From: Paracoccus saliphilus | GTDB taxonomy: Bacteria > Pseudomonadota > Alphaproteobacteria > Rhodobacterales > Rhodobacteraceae | Length of the DNA: 64,000 nt | Direction: 5' to 3' | NCBI RefSeq assembly: GCF_028553805.1 | Contig: NZ_CP067140.1 | Location: 744,001-808,000 of the forward strand | Shown here: one piece after another, positions 54,996-63,472 of the stretch | Layout: the number at the start of each line of letters is the position of its first letter | How positions within the stretch are numbered: the first letter of the stretch is position 1 | The notes under the pieces: generated by a model | Told to the model about the DNA's origin: nothing | Seen by the model: only the letters and a program-made list of their open reading frames with translations | Database searches by the model: none | Program-made: the position numbers and the translations under genes

Positions 54996-55840
54996 CGGCA
55001 ACCATCTTTGACGACCGCATCTGCCAGTTGGGAGAAGGGCTGCTATGGCATCCGGAACGTGAGCAGTTCTTCTGGTTCGATATCGTTGGACGCAGGCTCT
55101 TGTCGCGCGATGCGGATGGGGTGCGGGAATGGCGGCTCGACCGCATGGCCTCGGCGGCGGGTTGGGTCGATCGCAACCGCCTGCTAGTCGGGACAGAGAC
55201 GGGGCTTGCCCTGCTCGACCTGCGGGACGATGCGTTGGAACCTGTCGCCGGGATCGAGGCGAACAACCCGGCGACCCGCTCGAATGACGGGCGGGCGGAT
55301 CGGCAGGGCGGCTTCTGGCTTGGCACCATGGGCAAGAATGCCGAGGCCGGGCAGGGCGCGATATACCGCTATTACCGGGGCGAGGTCCGGCAACTGGTCA
55401 CGGGAATCTCTATCCCCAATGCCATCTGCTTCTCGCGCGATGGAAGACTGGCATACTATGCCGATACGCATGAGGCGAAGATCTGGACCCAATCGCTGGA
55501 CCAGGACGGCTGGCCAACAGGAGACCGACGGCTGTTCCTGGACCTGCGATCCGAAGGGCTGAGACCCGACGGGGCCGTGATCGACAGCGAAGGCGCGCTC
55601 TGCGTGGCCTGTTGGGGCGCGGGCGCGGTGATGCGCTTCGCTTCTGATGGAGAGCAGTTGGATCGAATCGAGGTCGGCGGGCGGCATAGCAGTTGCCCCG
55701 CCCTCGGTGGTTCCGATTTGCGCGACCTGCTGGTGACGACCGCGCAACAGGGGATAGAAGCACCAGATGAAGCGCAGGGGCTGACCTATATGGCCCGCGC
55801 CGAAGTGGCAGGACTTCCGGAACCTCAGGTGATCCTGTGA
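54992..55840 (+). CDS. SMP-30/gluconolactonase-family sugar lactonase
   Basis: A 282-residue six-bladed beta-propeller enzyme. The first metal ligand Glu lies in CQLGEGLLWHPEREQFFWFD (residues 11-30). Asn and Asp ligands are in TRSNDGRADRQGGFWLGTMG near residue 100, ISIPNAICFSRDGRLAYYAD near 145 and LRPDGAVIDSEGALCVACWG near 190. It hydrolyses L-arabino-1,4-lactone and D-galactono-lactone to the free acids, the step between the dehydrogenase and the dehydratase. The start overlaps yjfF as ATGA and the stop overlaps the mutarotase start as GTGA. Confidence 0.9.
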   Translation: MTATIFDDRICQLGEGLLWHPEREQFFWFDIVGRRLLSRDADGVREWRLDRMASAAGWVDRNRLLVGTETGLALLDLRDDALEPVAGIEANNPATRSNDGRADRQGGFWLGTMGKNAEAGQGAIYRYYRGEVRQLVTGISIPNAICFSRDGRLAYYADTHEAKIWTQSLDQDGWPTGDRRLFLDLRSEGLRPDGAVIDSEGALCVACWGAGAVMRFASDGEQLDRIEVGGRHSSCPALGGSDLRDLLVTTAQQGIEAPDEAQGLTYMARAEVAGLPEPQVIL

Positions 55841-56817
55841 CCCCTGTGCCATTTGGAAAACTGCCGGACGGGCGCGAAGTGCACTGCCTTTCCCTGCAAT
55901 CTGGCCGGTTGAGCGCGAAGGTTCTTACGCTCGGCGCTATCTTGCAGGACCTGCGGATCGAGGGCGTGGACCATCCCGTGGTCCTCGGCTCGCCCGATCT
56001 GGCGGCCTATCTGGGCTCGGCGCGTTATTTCGGGGCCATCGTCGGGCGTTTCGCGAACAGGATCGGCAGGGGGCGCTTTACGCTCGACGGGAAGACATAT
56101 CGCACTGACCTGAATTTCCGGGACCGTCACACTCTGCATGGAGGGGGTGAGGGAACCGATATGCAGATATGGCAGGTCCAGTCGCTCGCGCCGGATCGCG
56201 CGATCCTGGCGCTGGAACTGCCCGATGGTCATATGGGCTTTCCCGGCGCGATGCGGATAACCGCCGAGATCGCCCTGATCGGGGACGGGCTAAGCTTCAA
56301 CCTCACCGCACGGACCGATGCACCGACCGTTTGCAGTCTCGCGCATCACGGTTTCTTCGATCTGGACGGGCGGGGCGATATCCGTAACCATTCGCTTATG
56401 ATCGCGGCTGAACATTACCTGCCCGTCGATGACGATTTGATCCCGACCGGAGAGATCAGGCCGGTGGACGGGGGCGATTTCGACTTCCGCAGCCCGCGCC
56501 GGATCGGCCGTGCGGGCTACGACCATAATTTCTGCCTTTCGGACAGCCAGCGCCCCCTGCGCCCGGTCGCCAGGTTGACCGGCGAAAGTGGCTTGTCGAT
56601 GCAGGTGGAAACCACCGCCTGCGGGCTGCAATTCTATGACGGAGCCTATATGCAGGATGTGCCGGGACTGGATGGCCGTCGCTATGGCCCACATGCCGGG
56701 CTGGCACTGGAAACGCAGCACTGGCCCGATGCACCGAACCAGTCCGGATTTCCAGATGCCGTTCTGCGCCCTGGTCAGGTCTTTTCGGAAACGACGATCT
56801 ACAGGTTCATTGCGTGA
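55837..56817 (+). CDS. galM: Aldose 1-epimerase (galactose mutarotase)
   Basis: A 326-residue beta-sandwich enzyme from GTG 55837. The motif sequence is VVLGSPDLAAYLGSARYFGA, IVGRFANRIGRGRF, then the catalytic His regions FRDRHTLHGGGEGTD and SLAHHGFFDLDG. The general-base Glu is in HAGLALETQHWPDAPN near the end. It interconverts alpha and beta anomers of galactose or arabinose so that the 1-dehydrogenase receives the correct anomer. The GTG start overlaps the lactonase stop. Confidence 0.93.
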   Translation: MTPVPFGKLPDGREVHCLSLQSGRLSAKVLTLGAILQDLRIEGVDHPVVLGSPDLAAYLGSARYFGAIVGRFANRIGRGRFTLDGKTYRTDLNFRDRHTLHGGGEGTDMQIWQVQSLAPDRAILALELPDGHMGFPGAMRITAEIALIGDGLSFNLTARTDAPTVCSLAHHGFFDLDGRGDIRNHSLMIAAEHYLPVDDDLIPTGEIRPVDGGDFDFRSPRRIGRAGYDHNFCLSDSQRPLRPVARLTGESGLSMQVETTACGLQFYDGAYMQDVPGLDGRRYGPHAGLALETQHWPDAPNQSGFPDAVLRPGQVFSETTIYRFIA

Positions 56818-57719
56818 TGCCGAAACTGATCGCCATTGACTGGGGAACTTCTTCCTTCCGTGCATGGCTGCTCGGGGCGCGCGGCACGGTGCTGGACGAG
56901 GTCCCTTCGGGTCCGGGTATCCTCTCCGTACCCGAAGGCGATTTCGATGCCGCGTTCGAGACGGCGCTTGGTCACTGGCTGTCCACGCACCCCGATCTGC
57001 CGGTAATCGCTTCCGGTATGATCACCAGCCGCAATGGCTGGATCGAGACGCCTTACCTGCCGCTGCCGCTCGATGCACGAAGTTTGGCGGACGCCCTGAC
57101 AGCGCATGTCACCAAGCGGGGTCGGCGCCTGCATTTCGTCACCGGCGCGGTGCGTAACCCCGATCATGGGCTGCCCGATGTGATGCGCGGCGAAGAGACC
57201 GAGATCATTGGCCATCTCGCAGCCAGCGCCGTGGCCGAGGGGCTGTTCGTCCTGCCCGGAACCCATAGCAAATGGGCTTGGGTCGAGGACGGGCGACTGA
57301 CGGGTTTCGACACCTGTATGACAGGCGAGGTCTTTGCCATCCTGCGCGATCACTCGATCCTCGGCCGTTTGATCAATGACGGTTCGACCAGCTCGGATGC
57401 ATTCCGGCGTGGACTGGAGGCCGGCCGTGGCGAGGGGGCATTGCTGACCCGGATCTTCTCGGCCCGATCGCTGGCGCTGATGGACCGTCTGGAGGAGGGC
57501 GAGATTGCCGACTATCTTTCCGGCCTACTGATCGGGGACGAGGTTGCGGGCGCACTGTCCTCTGCACAGGGGCCAGTCACGATCATCGGGCGGGGCGACC
57601 TGGCCGAGCGCTATCGGGTCGCGCTGGCACATGCAGGGGCAGAGGCGACCTTGGCTGCGCCGGGGATGGCACGGGCCGGGCTATGGGAAATCGCTAAACT
57701 GGCGGGAGTGATCGGATGA
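56817..57719 (+). CDS. dgoK: 2-dehydro-3-deoxygalactonokinase
   Basis: A roughly 300-residue sugar-acid kinase beginning MPKLIAIDWGTSSFRAWLLG, with the phosphate-1 motif DWGTSSFR of the DgoK family (ASKHA fold). LFVLPGTHSKWAWVEDGRLT and GFDTCMTGEVFAILRDHS hold the substrate and catalytic region. It phosphorylates 2-keto-3-deoxy-D-galactonate at O6. ATG 56817 overlaps the galM stop. A GTG three bases earlier is an equally coupled alternative. With the next gene it forms the C6 branch of the operon. Confidence 0.92.
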   Translation: MPKLIAIDWGTSSFRAWLLGARGTVLDEVPSGPGILSVPEGDFDAAFETALGHWLSTHPDLPVIASGMITSRNGWIETPYLPLPLDARSLADALTAHVTKRGRRLHFVTGAVRNPDHGLPDVMRGEETEIIGHLAASAVAEGLFVLPGTHSKWAWVEDGRLTGFDTCMTGEVFAILRDHSILGRLINDGSTSSDAFRRGLEAGRGEGALLTRIFSARSLALMDRLEEGEIADYLSGLLIGDEVAGALSSAQGPVTIIGRGDLAERYRVALAHAGAEATLAAPGMARAGLWEIAKLAGVIG

Positions 57720-58339
57720 TGGACTGGAAAACCGGCTTCAATGCTTGTCCGCTGGTGGCGATCCTACGTGGAGTGCAACCTGGGGAAGTTGAAGGCATCG
57801 CGGAAAAGTTGATCGAGGCAGGCTTCACCCTGATCGAGGTGCCGCTGAATTCGCCACACCCCTATGACAGCATCGCCCGACTTACGCGGCGATTTGCGGA
57901 TCGGGCGATGATCGGCGCTGGCACAGTGCTTGCCGCCGATCAGGTCGCAAAGGTCGAAGATGCGGGCGGCCGTCTAATCATTGCGCCGAATTTCGATCCC
58001 CGCGTGGCCCGGGCGGCCTCGGATCGTGACCTGACCTATGGCCCTGGTGTCGGCACCGTCAGCGAGGCTTTCGCGGCGCTGGATGCGGGGGCCGCCTTCC
58101 TCAAGCTGTTTCCGGCCGAGATGATTCCGCCCGTGGCCGTCAAGGCGATGCGGGCCGTCCTGCCGCGCGAGACGCAACTATTGCCGGTGGGGGGCATTCA
58201 ACCCGACAACATGGCCGGTTACCGCGTAGCAGGTGCGGATGGATTCGGGCTAGGCTCGGCGCTGTACAAGGCGGGGATGGCGGCGGAAGAGGTGGCGGAA
58301 CACGCGGCGGCTTTCATGACGGCGCTTCGCGCCGATTGA
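57716..58339 (+). CDS. dgoA: 2-dehydro-3-deoxy-6-phosphogalactonate aldolase
   Basis: A 207-residue class I aldolase of the KDPG/KDPGal family. LVAILRGVQPGEVEGIAEKL carries the catalytic Glu/Arg loop, and EVPLNSPHPYDSIARL has NSP, a DgoA-type substrate motif where KDPG aldolases have RTP. The Schiff-base Lys is in AAFLKLFPAEM near residue 125, and PVGGIQPDNMAGYR binds phosphate. It cleaves KDPGal to pyruvate and glyceraldehyde-3-phosphate. It starts ATG 57716, overlapping dgoK, and is the last intact gene of the operon. Confidence 0.93.
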   Translation: MMDWKTGFNACPLVAILRGVQPGEVEGIAEKLIEAGFTLIEVPLNSPHPYDSIARLTRRFADRAMIGAGTVLAADQVAKVEDAGGRLIIAPNFDPRVARAASDRDLTYGPGVGTVSEAFAALDAGAAFLKLFPAEMIPPVAVKAMRAVLPRETQLLPVGGIQPDNMAGYRVAGADGFGLGSALYKAGMAAEEVAEHAAAFMTALRAD

Positions 58340-58790
58340 AACCGGAAAAAAGGGTGGCTTGGGCAACAAAGCCGCGTCGAGGGGAGCGCCAAGAGGTGAC
58401 TAACTTCATGAAGTCGCGGATCGGGCTGCAATATGATCTGCGCAACATCATCGATCTGGTACGATATTTCCTGCCCACCCCTCCGGTTTCCGTGCGCTGG
58501 TGGCGGCGAATGCTGGCACTCGGTCCCGGTGATCCGACGCGGGCGATCTGTTCGTCGCTGATCGCGGAGACGTTTTAGCCGGTGCGCTATCCTATCCTGC
58601 CCGATATCCGGGTCGTGAAAGCGCGGAAGGGCTCAAATTATGCGCGACGCGAGATCATGCATATTCGCCCGCGTGATTTTGATCTGTCATCCTATTTAGA
58701 GATCGTCAAACCGCATCTTGTCGATGGCTTCGATCACCATCTACTGGAATGGGCCGGAGACGCGTCGGATGGGGCAGGGCAGAACAAGTT
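58340..58790 (+). pseudogene. YiiX/YebB-like (permuted NlpC/P60) cysteine hydrolase, remnant
   Basis: The text reads FMKSRIGLQYDLRNIIDLVR, RMLALGPGDPTRAICSSLIA and then ETF, an in-frame TAG at 58576-58578, followed by VRYPILPDIRVVKARKGSNY, ARREIMHIRPRDFDLSSYLE and IVKPHLVDGFDHHLLEW. The ICSSLIA Cys and RDFDLSSYL blocks are those of YiiX-type permuted papain-fold hydrolases. The N-terminal half is missing, a nonsense codon interrupts the rest, and the 3' end abuts the truncated ynjD-like gene. It follows directly behind dgoA. Confidence 0.75.
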
Positions 58791-58804
58791 ATCTCACATG
58801 GCTT

Positions 58805-59004
58805 GAGGTGGGTCATCCTCGCCGCCGAGACCGTGAAACCGTGTCCCAGATGCCCGCCGACGGCATCGAGCAGGGTGGATTTGCCGATCCCGGAGGACCC
58901 ATGAGGGTCGCCACCTCTCCGGCGCGGATGCGCAGGCTCAGCGGTGGAAACAATGGGCGTGCCCGTGATGGGCTGACGCTCAGATCGATAAGTTCGAGGG
59001 TCAT
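58805..59004 (-). pseudogene. ABC ATPase of ynjD type, 5' fragment with frame change
   Basis: From ATG 59004 the product begins MTLELIDLSVSPSRARPLFP, PLSLRIRAGEVATLMG. Walker A is found only after a frame change (GSSGIGKSTLLDAVGGHLGH). The sequence stops being recognisable within another 15 residues, at the border with the YiiX remnant, so signature and Walker B motifs are lost. Its start overlaps the permease-like gene as ATGA, the original ynjC-ynjD coupling. Confidence 0.75.
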
Positions 59005-59885
59005 GAGCGGCTAGCTCCTTGCAGCGCACGGCGGTTGCGATGAACGAGGGTGGGCAAGAGGAAAGCCAGCAGATAGCCGAGCATGGGCAACATGGCCTGC
59101 AGCGAGGCATAGACTCCGGTGACGCGCAGGTCCGAGGCGGATGAAAGCGTCACCGCCTCGGTGGTCAGCGTCGAGATCCGGCCTGCCCCCATGAACAGCG
59201 TCGGCAGATATTGCGCTACCGACACCGCTACGCCGATGGCGGCGGCGGTCAGAACCGGGGCCAGCAGGACCGGCAGCTTGACGGTGACCAGCCGACGCCA
59301 CGGTCCGGCACCGAGCGATGCAGCGGCCTGCATGTGTCGTGGGCCCAGCGCGCGCCACGGATCCGACAGGGCGATCATGACATAGGGGAAAACGAACAGT
59401 GCCTGGGCCCAGATGACCGCCGCCATTCCGCCGCTGATCCCGGCCTGAAGGAACAGCAGGTTAAGCCCGTAGAGAAAGGCGATCTGCGGTACCAGAAGCG
59501 GTAGGTAGATCAGCGCCTCGGCCCAACGGGCGCGCGCCATCCGGGCGCGATCCTCGTCCTCCAGCCAAGCGATGGCCAATGCCAGTGACAGTAGGGTTGT
59601 CGCAATGGCCAGCACGAGCGTCGAAAGGAGCGCTTGTCCCCAACCAGCGCTCGGCCTGCTCCAGAACTGCCATGACAGCTTTCCGGCAGGAGCCTGCAGA
59701 ACCGCCTTGCCCGGGGCGAGTTCGATCAGCGCCTGTTTGAGGAATGTCGCGCCCATGAAATTCGACGGGTCGGGATGGGTAAAACGCCTCGGATTGGCCT
59801 TGGCCCAATCCGCGAGTGCTGACATGGTCCGGGCAGGTCCTTCGATCCGGGCGGAATCGTAGTTGAAAACGAATTTCGCAAGCCG
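59001..59885 (-). pseudogene. Fused remnant: YnjB C-terminal part joined to YnjC second half
   Basis: The frame continues directly from the ynjB part after its TGA (59886-59888): RLAKFVFNYDSARIEG, then SALADWAKANPRRFTHPDPS and NFMGATFLKQALIELAPGKA, a stretch of the YnjB-type receptor. It then passes without a stop into GKLSWQFWSRPSAGWGQALL and a permease with about five helices. That permease ends with the loop MQAAASLGAGPWRRLVTVKL and YLPTLFMGAGRISTLTTEAV, the second half of a YnjC-type permease. About the last third of YnjB and the first half of YnjC are missing through one in-frame deletion. ATG 59825 offers a 274-residue open product, but a receptor-permease chimera without signal peptide is unlikely to work. 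Confidence 0.75.
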
Positions 59886-60335
59886 TCACGGGCTTTCCAT
59901 CCCCTCGACCGGAACCGTGAAATCCACCGAATTGGCCGAGCCGGGCGAAAGGACCAGGTATCGGGCGTTGGGCAGATCGGCAACGAAGGGACCGTGCAGC
60001 AGGCCCTGCTCCTTCATGGCCAGGAAATTCGGCCCGTTGAGCCAGATCAGGTCGACCGATCCATCCTGATCCTTTCCGGCGGCCTTTTCCGAAATGACAC
60101 GCGTCACCGCCTCGGCGGTGTCGGTCAGCTTGACCTGCCGGACCGAGACGTCGTAGCGCTTCGAGACCTCTTCATTCACCCAGGAAATAAAGGCGTTGGT
60201 ACGCTCGTCCCCGCCCCATGCGTTCCAATAGACGGTCTGCCCGCGCGCCGCATCAAGCGTGTCCTGCCAGTCATCGGCAAGCGTAGGAAAGGCTGAAATC
60301 GTGGCGAGAATAGCCGCAGGAGCGGTCAGTCGCAT
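59886..60335 (-). pseudogene. YnjB-type ABC solute-binding protein, 5' part ending in a nonsense codon
   Basis: From ATG 60335 a signal peptide (MRLTAPAAILATISAFPTLA) leads into DDWQDTLDAARGQTVYWNAW, GGDERTNAFISWVNEEVSKR and DGSVDLIWLNGPNFLAMKEQ, typical of YnjB-like receptors. It stops with TGA after FTVPVEGMESP (149 residues), where relatives continue with Trp-Gly, and the family text goes on in the same frame beyond the stop. A truncated receptor plus the chimera downstream show that the whole ynjBCD importer is inactive. The substrate of this importer family is not well defined. Confidence 0.8.
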
Positions 60336-60349
60336 GGTTGTCCTTGTAC

Positions 60350-60967
60350 TCAATCGGGTTGCGGCGCGAAGGCGACCCAGCCTTGGCGCCATCGGGTCAA
60401 TGTCGTCACCGCGCAGGCGGCAGCGAAGACATAGGCGAATATCGGGAAGTAATCGGCGAACAGGCATATCAACACGAAGAGCGCGATGGTTTCGAAACCC
60501 TCGGTGAGGCCGCCGAGATAATAGATGCCCTTGCTGGGATAATCCTCCGAGGACAGCCCGCGCTTTTCGGCGATGGTCGAGAAGGACAGGAACGAACTGC
60601 CGGTGCCGACGAAACCCGCGATGAGAACGGCGGCGGGCAGGGCGTTCTGCGCCGGGTCGTGCAGGGCAAATCCCAGGGGCACCATGGCGTAGAAAACGAA
60701 ATCCAGCGCGATATCCAGAAACGCGCCCCGCTCGGTCGGCTTTGTCTGTCGCGCGACGGCTCCATCCAGTCCGTCCAGCAGCCGGTTCAGCAGGATCAGG
60801 ATCAGCCCGAGGGCGAATTGCCCGAAACACAGGGCGAGGCAGCCCAGCACTCCGAGACCGAAACCGGTCAGCGTGATCTGGTCGGCGCGGATGCCGCGTT
60901 TTGCGGCGACAGAGGCGACCGGCGACAGGGCGCGGCGCTGCAGGGGCAAGAGGGTGGCATCGATCAT
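60350..60967 (-). CDS. ynjF: CDP-alcohol phosphatidyltransferase family protein (YnjF type)
   Basis: A 205-residue membrane protein with about six hydrophobic helices. The catalytic motif DGX2ARX8GX3DX3D is intact (LDGLDGAVARQTKPTERGAF, LDIALD, near residues 65-90). It transfers a phosphatidyl group from CDP-diacylglycerol to an alcohol acceptor, but the acceptor is unknown. E. coli ynjF likewise neighbours ynjABCDE. The start overlaps the upstream flavoenzyme stop as ATGA, and ynjB follows 15 bases later, so it was part of a ynj-like operon of which it is the surviving member. Confidence 0.88.
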   Translation of the reverse strand: MIDATLLPLQRRALSPVASVAAKRGIRADQITLTGFGLGVLGCLALCFGQFALGLILILLNRLLDGLDGAVARQTKPTERGAFLDIALDFVFYAMVPLGFALHDPAQNALPAAVLIAGFVGTGSSFLSFSTIAEKRGLSSEDYPSKGIYYLGGLTEGFETIALFVLICLFADYFPIFAYVFAAACAVTTLTRWRQGWVAFAPQPD

Positions 60968-63114
60968 TTGCGCCTCCAGTCATGTATCTTTTCAAGCAGT
61001 GCCAGCAGGCGTGGATTCACATGCGTTCGCCGCCACTCGCCCGCGGCGTATTTGTTGGCCTCGGCCAGTGTCGGATAGATATGGATCGTGCCGAGGATCT
61101 TGTTCAGCCCCAACCCGTGTTTCATCGCCAGCACGAATTCCGCGATCAGATCGCCTGCATGCTCACCGACGATGGTGACACCCAGGATCCGATCCTTGCC
61201 CGGCCGGGTCAGCACCTTGACGAAGCCATGCGCCGAGCCATCGGTAATGGCGCGGTCCAGATCGTCGATGCCATAGCGCGTGACCTCGAAGGCGATGCCC
61301 TTTTCACGCGCCTCCGTCTCGGAGGGTCCCACGCGTGCGACCTCGGGATCGGTAAAGGTGGCCCAGGGGATCACCCGGTAATCCACCTTGAAGCGCTTGA
61401 ACCAGCCGAACAGCGCGTTGACGCTGGCAAACCATGCCTGGTGGCCTGCCGTATGGGTGAACTGGTAGGGGCCGGCCACATCGCCGGCGGCAAGGATATT
61501 GGGAAACAGCGTTTCCAGATAATCATTCGTCTCGACGACCCGTTCGGCCTTGATTCCCAGTTCTTCGAGGCCAAACCCGGTCAGGCGCGGCTTGCGGCCC
61601 ACCGCGACGATGATGTCGTCGAAAGCGATCCGGTGGGCTTGCCCCTCATGCGCCACCTCGATCCATTTTTCGCCTTCATCGGTGCCGCAGGCGACCGCCT
61701 TGTGATCGGTCAGCACCTTTACCCCGTCATCCTCCAGTGACGCCCTGACCAGAGCGGACACTTCCTCATCCTCGCGCATCATCAAGCGCGGGGCCATCTC
61801 GACCTGTGTGACTTGCGATCCAAGCCGGGCAAGGCTTTGTGCCAATTCGCAGCCGATCGGTCCGCCCCCCAGTATCAACAGCCGCCGGGGAGCCTCCTCG
61901 CGATCGCGGAGCGCCTCCCACAGCGTGTCCGAGGTCAGGTAACCCACATCCCCGATTCCCGGCAATGGCGGGACGAATGGCTCCGCCCCGGTGGCGATGA
62001 CCATGGCGCGGGTGGTCAGGCGCTGTGTGCCGCCATCGCTCATCGCGATCTCGACCGTCCATGGATCGACGATCCTCGCATGCCCCTGGAGAACCTCGAC
62101 CCCAAGTTCGGTATACCGCTCCACACTGTCATGCGGCGCTATATCCTCGATGACGCGATGCACCCGTTCCATTACCTTGGCGAAGGGGATTTGCGGGGTC
62201 ACCGGCCGCAGCCCGTAATGATCGGCGTGGCGCATCTGATCGGCCAGTTTGGCGCTCTTGATCAGGGCTTTCGATGGGACACAGCCATAATTCAGGCAAT
62301 CGCCGCCCATCCTGTGGCTTTCGACCAATGTGACCTTGGCCTTGGTCGCGGCGGCGATATAGCTGCAGACCAGCCCTGCCGCGCCCGCGCCAATGACGAT
62401 CAGGTTTCGGTCGTAACTGGCCGGGCGGTTCCATCCGGCATAGACCTTACGGCGTTTGAGAATATTGACGAACATGCGGGCAATCCACGGAAAAACTCCC
62501 AAAATGGCGAATGACAGAAGCAGCGTGGGCGAGACGATTCCGGACAGGCTGTCCAATTGCGCCAGTTGCGTGCCGGCATTCACATAGACGGCGGCACCGG
62601 CCAGCATTCCGGCCTGACTGACCAGATGGAAGGTCAGCACGGGCATCGGCGACAGCCCCATCAGCAAGTTGATGGCGAAGAACGGAACAACCGGAATCAG
62701 CCGCAGGGTAAACAGGTAGAACGCCCCATCACGTTTTAACCCGGCGTCGATGGCGGCGGCCCGCCCGCCTAGCTTTGCCCTGACCCAGTCCCGCAGCAGA
62801 TAGCGCGCCGCCAGAAAAGCCAGGCTCGCACCGATGGCCGAGGCAAAGGAGGCAAGCAACAGCCCCTGCCAGAAGCCAAACAGCGCCCCGGCGCCGAGCG
62901 TCATCCAGACCGCCACGGGCAGAGACAGAGCGGTCACGGTGACATAGGCCAGGAAGAACAGCGCAAACAGTAGCAATGCATTGGATTGCCGCCAGTCTTG
63001 CAGTGTACCCACCTGATTTCGGACGCTTTCCAGATCGATGGAATGATCACGCAGGATGACGAAGCCGGCAACGAACAGCGCCAGAAGGGCAATCAGAAGG
63101 ATCGGTTTCTTCAC
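60964..63114 (-). CDS. TVP38/TMEM64-domain and FAD-dependent NAD(P) oxidoreductase fusion protein
   Basis: A 716-residue fusion. Residues 1 to about 225 contain about six hydrophobic helices and the VTT (SNARE-associated/DedA-like) core: YVTVTALSLPVAVWMTLGAG, ALFGFWQGLLLASFASAIGA and LFTLRLIPVVPFFAINLLMG. From about 235 a class I flavin disulfide reductase follows. It has NLIVIGAGAAGLVCSYIAAA, the redox pair in GGDCLNYGCVPSKALIKSAK (Cys near 271 and 276), NAD motif LILGGGPIGCELAQSLARLG and C-terminal HIYPTLAEANKYAAGEWRR. The dimerisation-domain His of dihydrolipoamide dehydrogenase (HAHPT) is represented by HIYPT. The electron acceptor is unknown. The mercuric-reductase heavy-metal domain is absent. 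It is coupled to ynjF. Confidence 0.87.
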   Translation of the reverse strand: MKKPILLIALLALFVAGFVILRDHSIDLESVRNQVGTLQDWRQSNALLLFALFFLAYVTVTALSLPVAVWMTLGAGALFGFWQGLLLASFASAIGASLAFLAARYLLRDWVRAKLGGRAAAIDAGLKRDGAFYLFTLRLIPVVPFFAINLLMGLSPMPVLTFHLVSQAGMLAGAAVYVNAGTQLAQLDSLSGIVSPTLLLSFAILGVFPWIARMFVNILKRRKVYAGWNRPASYDRNLIVIGAGAAGLVCSYIAAATKAKVTLVESHRMGGDCLNYGCVPSKALIKSAKLADQMRHADHYGLRPVTPQIPFAKVMERVHRVIEDIAPHDSVERYTELGVEVLQGHARIVDPWTVEIAMSDGGTQRLTTRAMVIATGAEPFVPPLPGIGDVGYLTSDTLWEALRDREEAPRRLLILGGGPIGCELAQSLARLGSQVTQVEMAPRLMMREDEEVSALVRASLEDDGVKVLTDHKAVACGTDEGEKWIEVAHEGQAHRIAFDDIIVAVGRKPRLTGFGLEELGIKAERVVETNDYLETLFPNILAAGDVAGPYQFTHTAGHQAWFASVNALFGWFKRFKVDYRVIPWATFTDPEVARVGPSETEAREKGIAFEVTRYGIDDLDRAITDGSAHGFVKVLTRPGKDRILGVTIVGEHAGDLIAEFVLAMKHGLGLNKILGTIHIYPTLAEANKYAAGEWRRTHVNPRLLALLEKIHDWRRK

Positions 63115-63472
63115 GGCCTGCCTTTCATCCTTTCCGGAATTTGTCCCGGAGTTCGGGGTTGTCAGGTTACAGAACGTTTGAGCGCCCGAATCGTTACAGG
63201 TTCTGCCGAAGTTTATGCCCTTTCGTCGCCGAACTAGAGCAGTTTGCGGTTAATCAGGCTCAGTTCCGAATTGCGTACCACGTTGGCCGGAGGCGCTGCC
63301 CCGTCGCCGGCAGGTCTCTCGAACCAGTGGCGCGACCTTCCGGCGACCCCCGGGATATTTGGATGAAGAAGAAGCGGGGAGAGTGAGTTCGATAAAGCGC
63401 AAATTGCTCTAAACTCGGGTTTATGACAGGGATAACGGCCATGTGAATTCAATCGACAGGCCGTCATATAAT
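63115..63472. other. 358-bp non-coding gap with a Rhodobacteraceae-like intergenic motif
   Basis: No credible gene is seen between two minus-strand genes. The motif CCCGGGATATTTGGATGAAG and following GAAGAAG (about 63348-63373) resembles a short sequence I remember as recurring between genes in Rhodobacteraceae. GAGCAGTTTGCG near 63237 and CGCAAATTGCTC near 63398 are imperfect inverted copies that bracket it. The function is unknown. Confidence 0.4.

Noticed and set aside
59886..60995. A continuous 369-residue minus-strand frame
   Set aside because: Only its last 149 residues, from ATG 60335, match a receptor protein. The rest is an Arg/Pro-rich shadow of ynjF.
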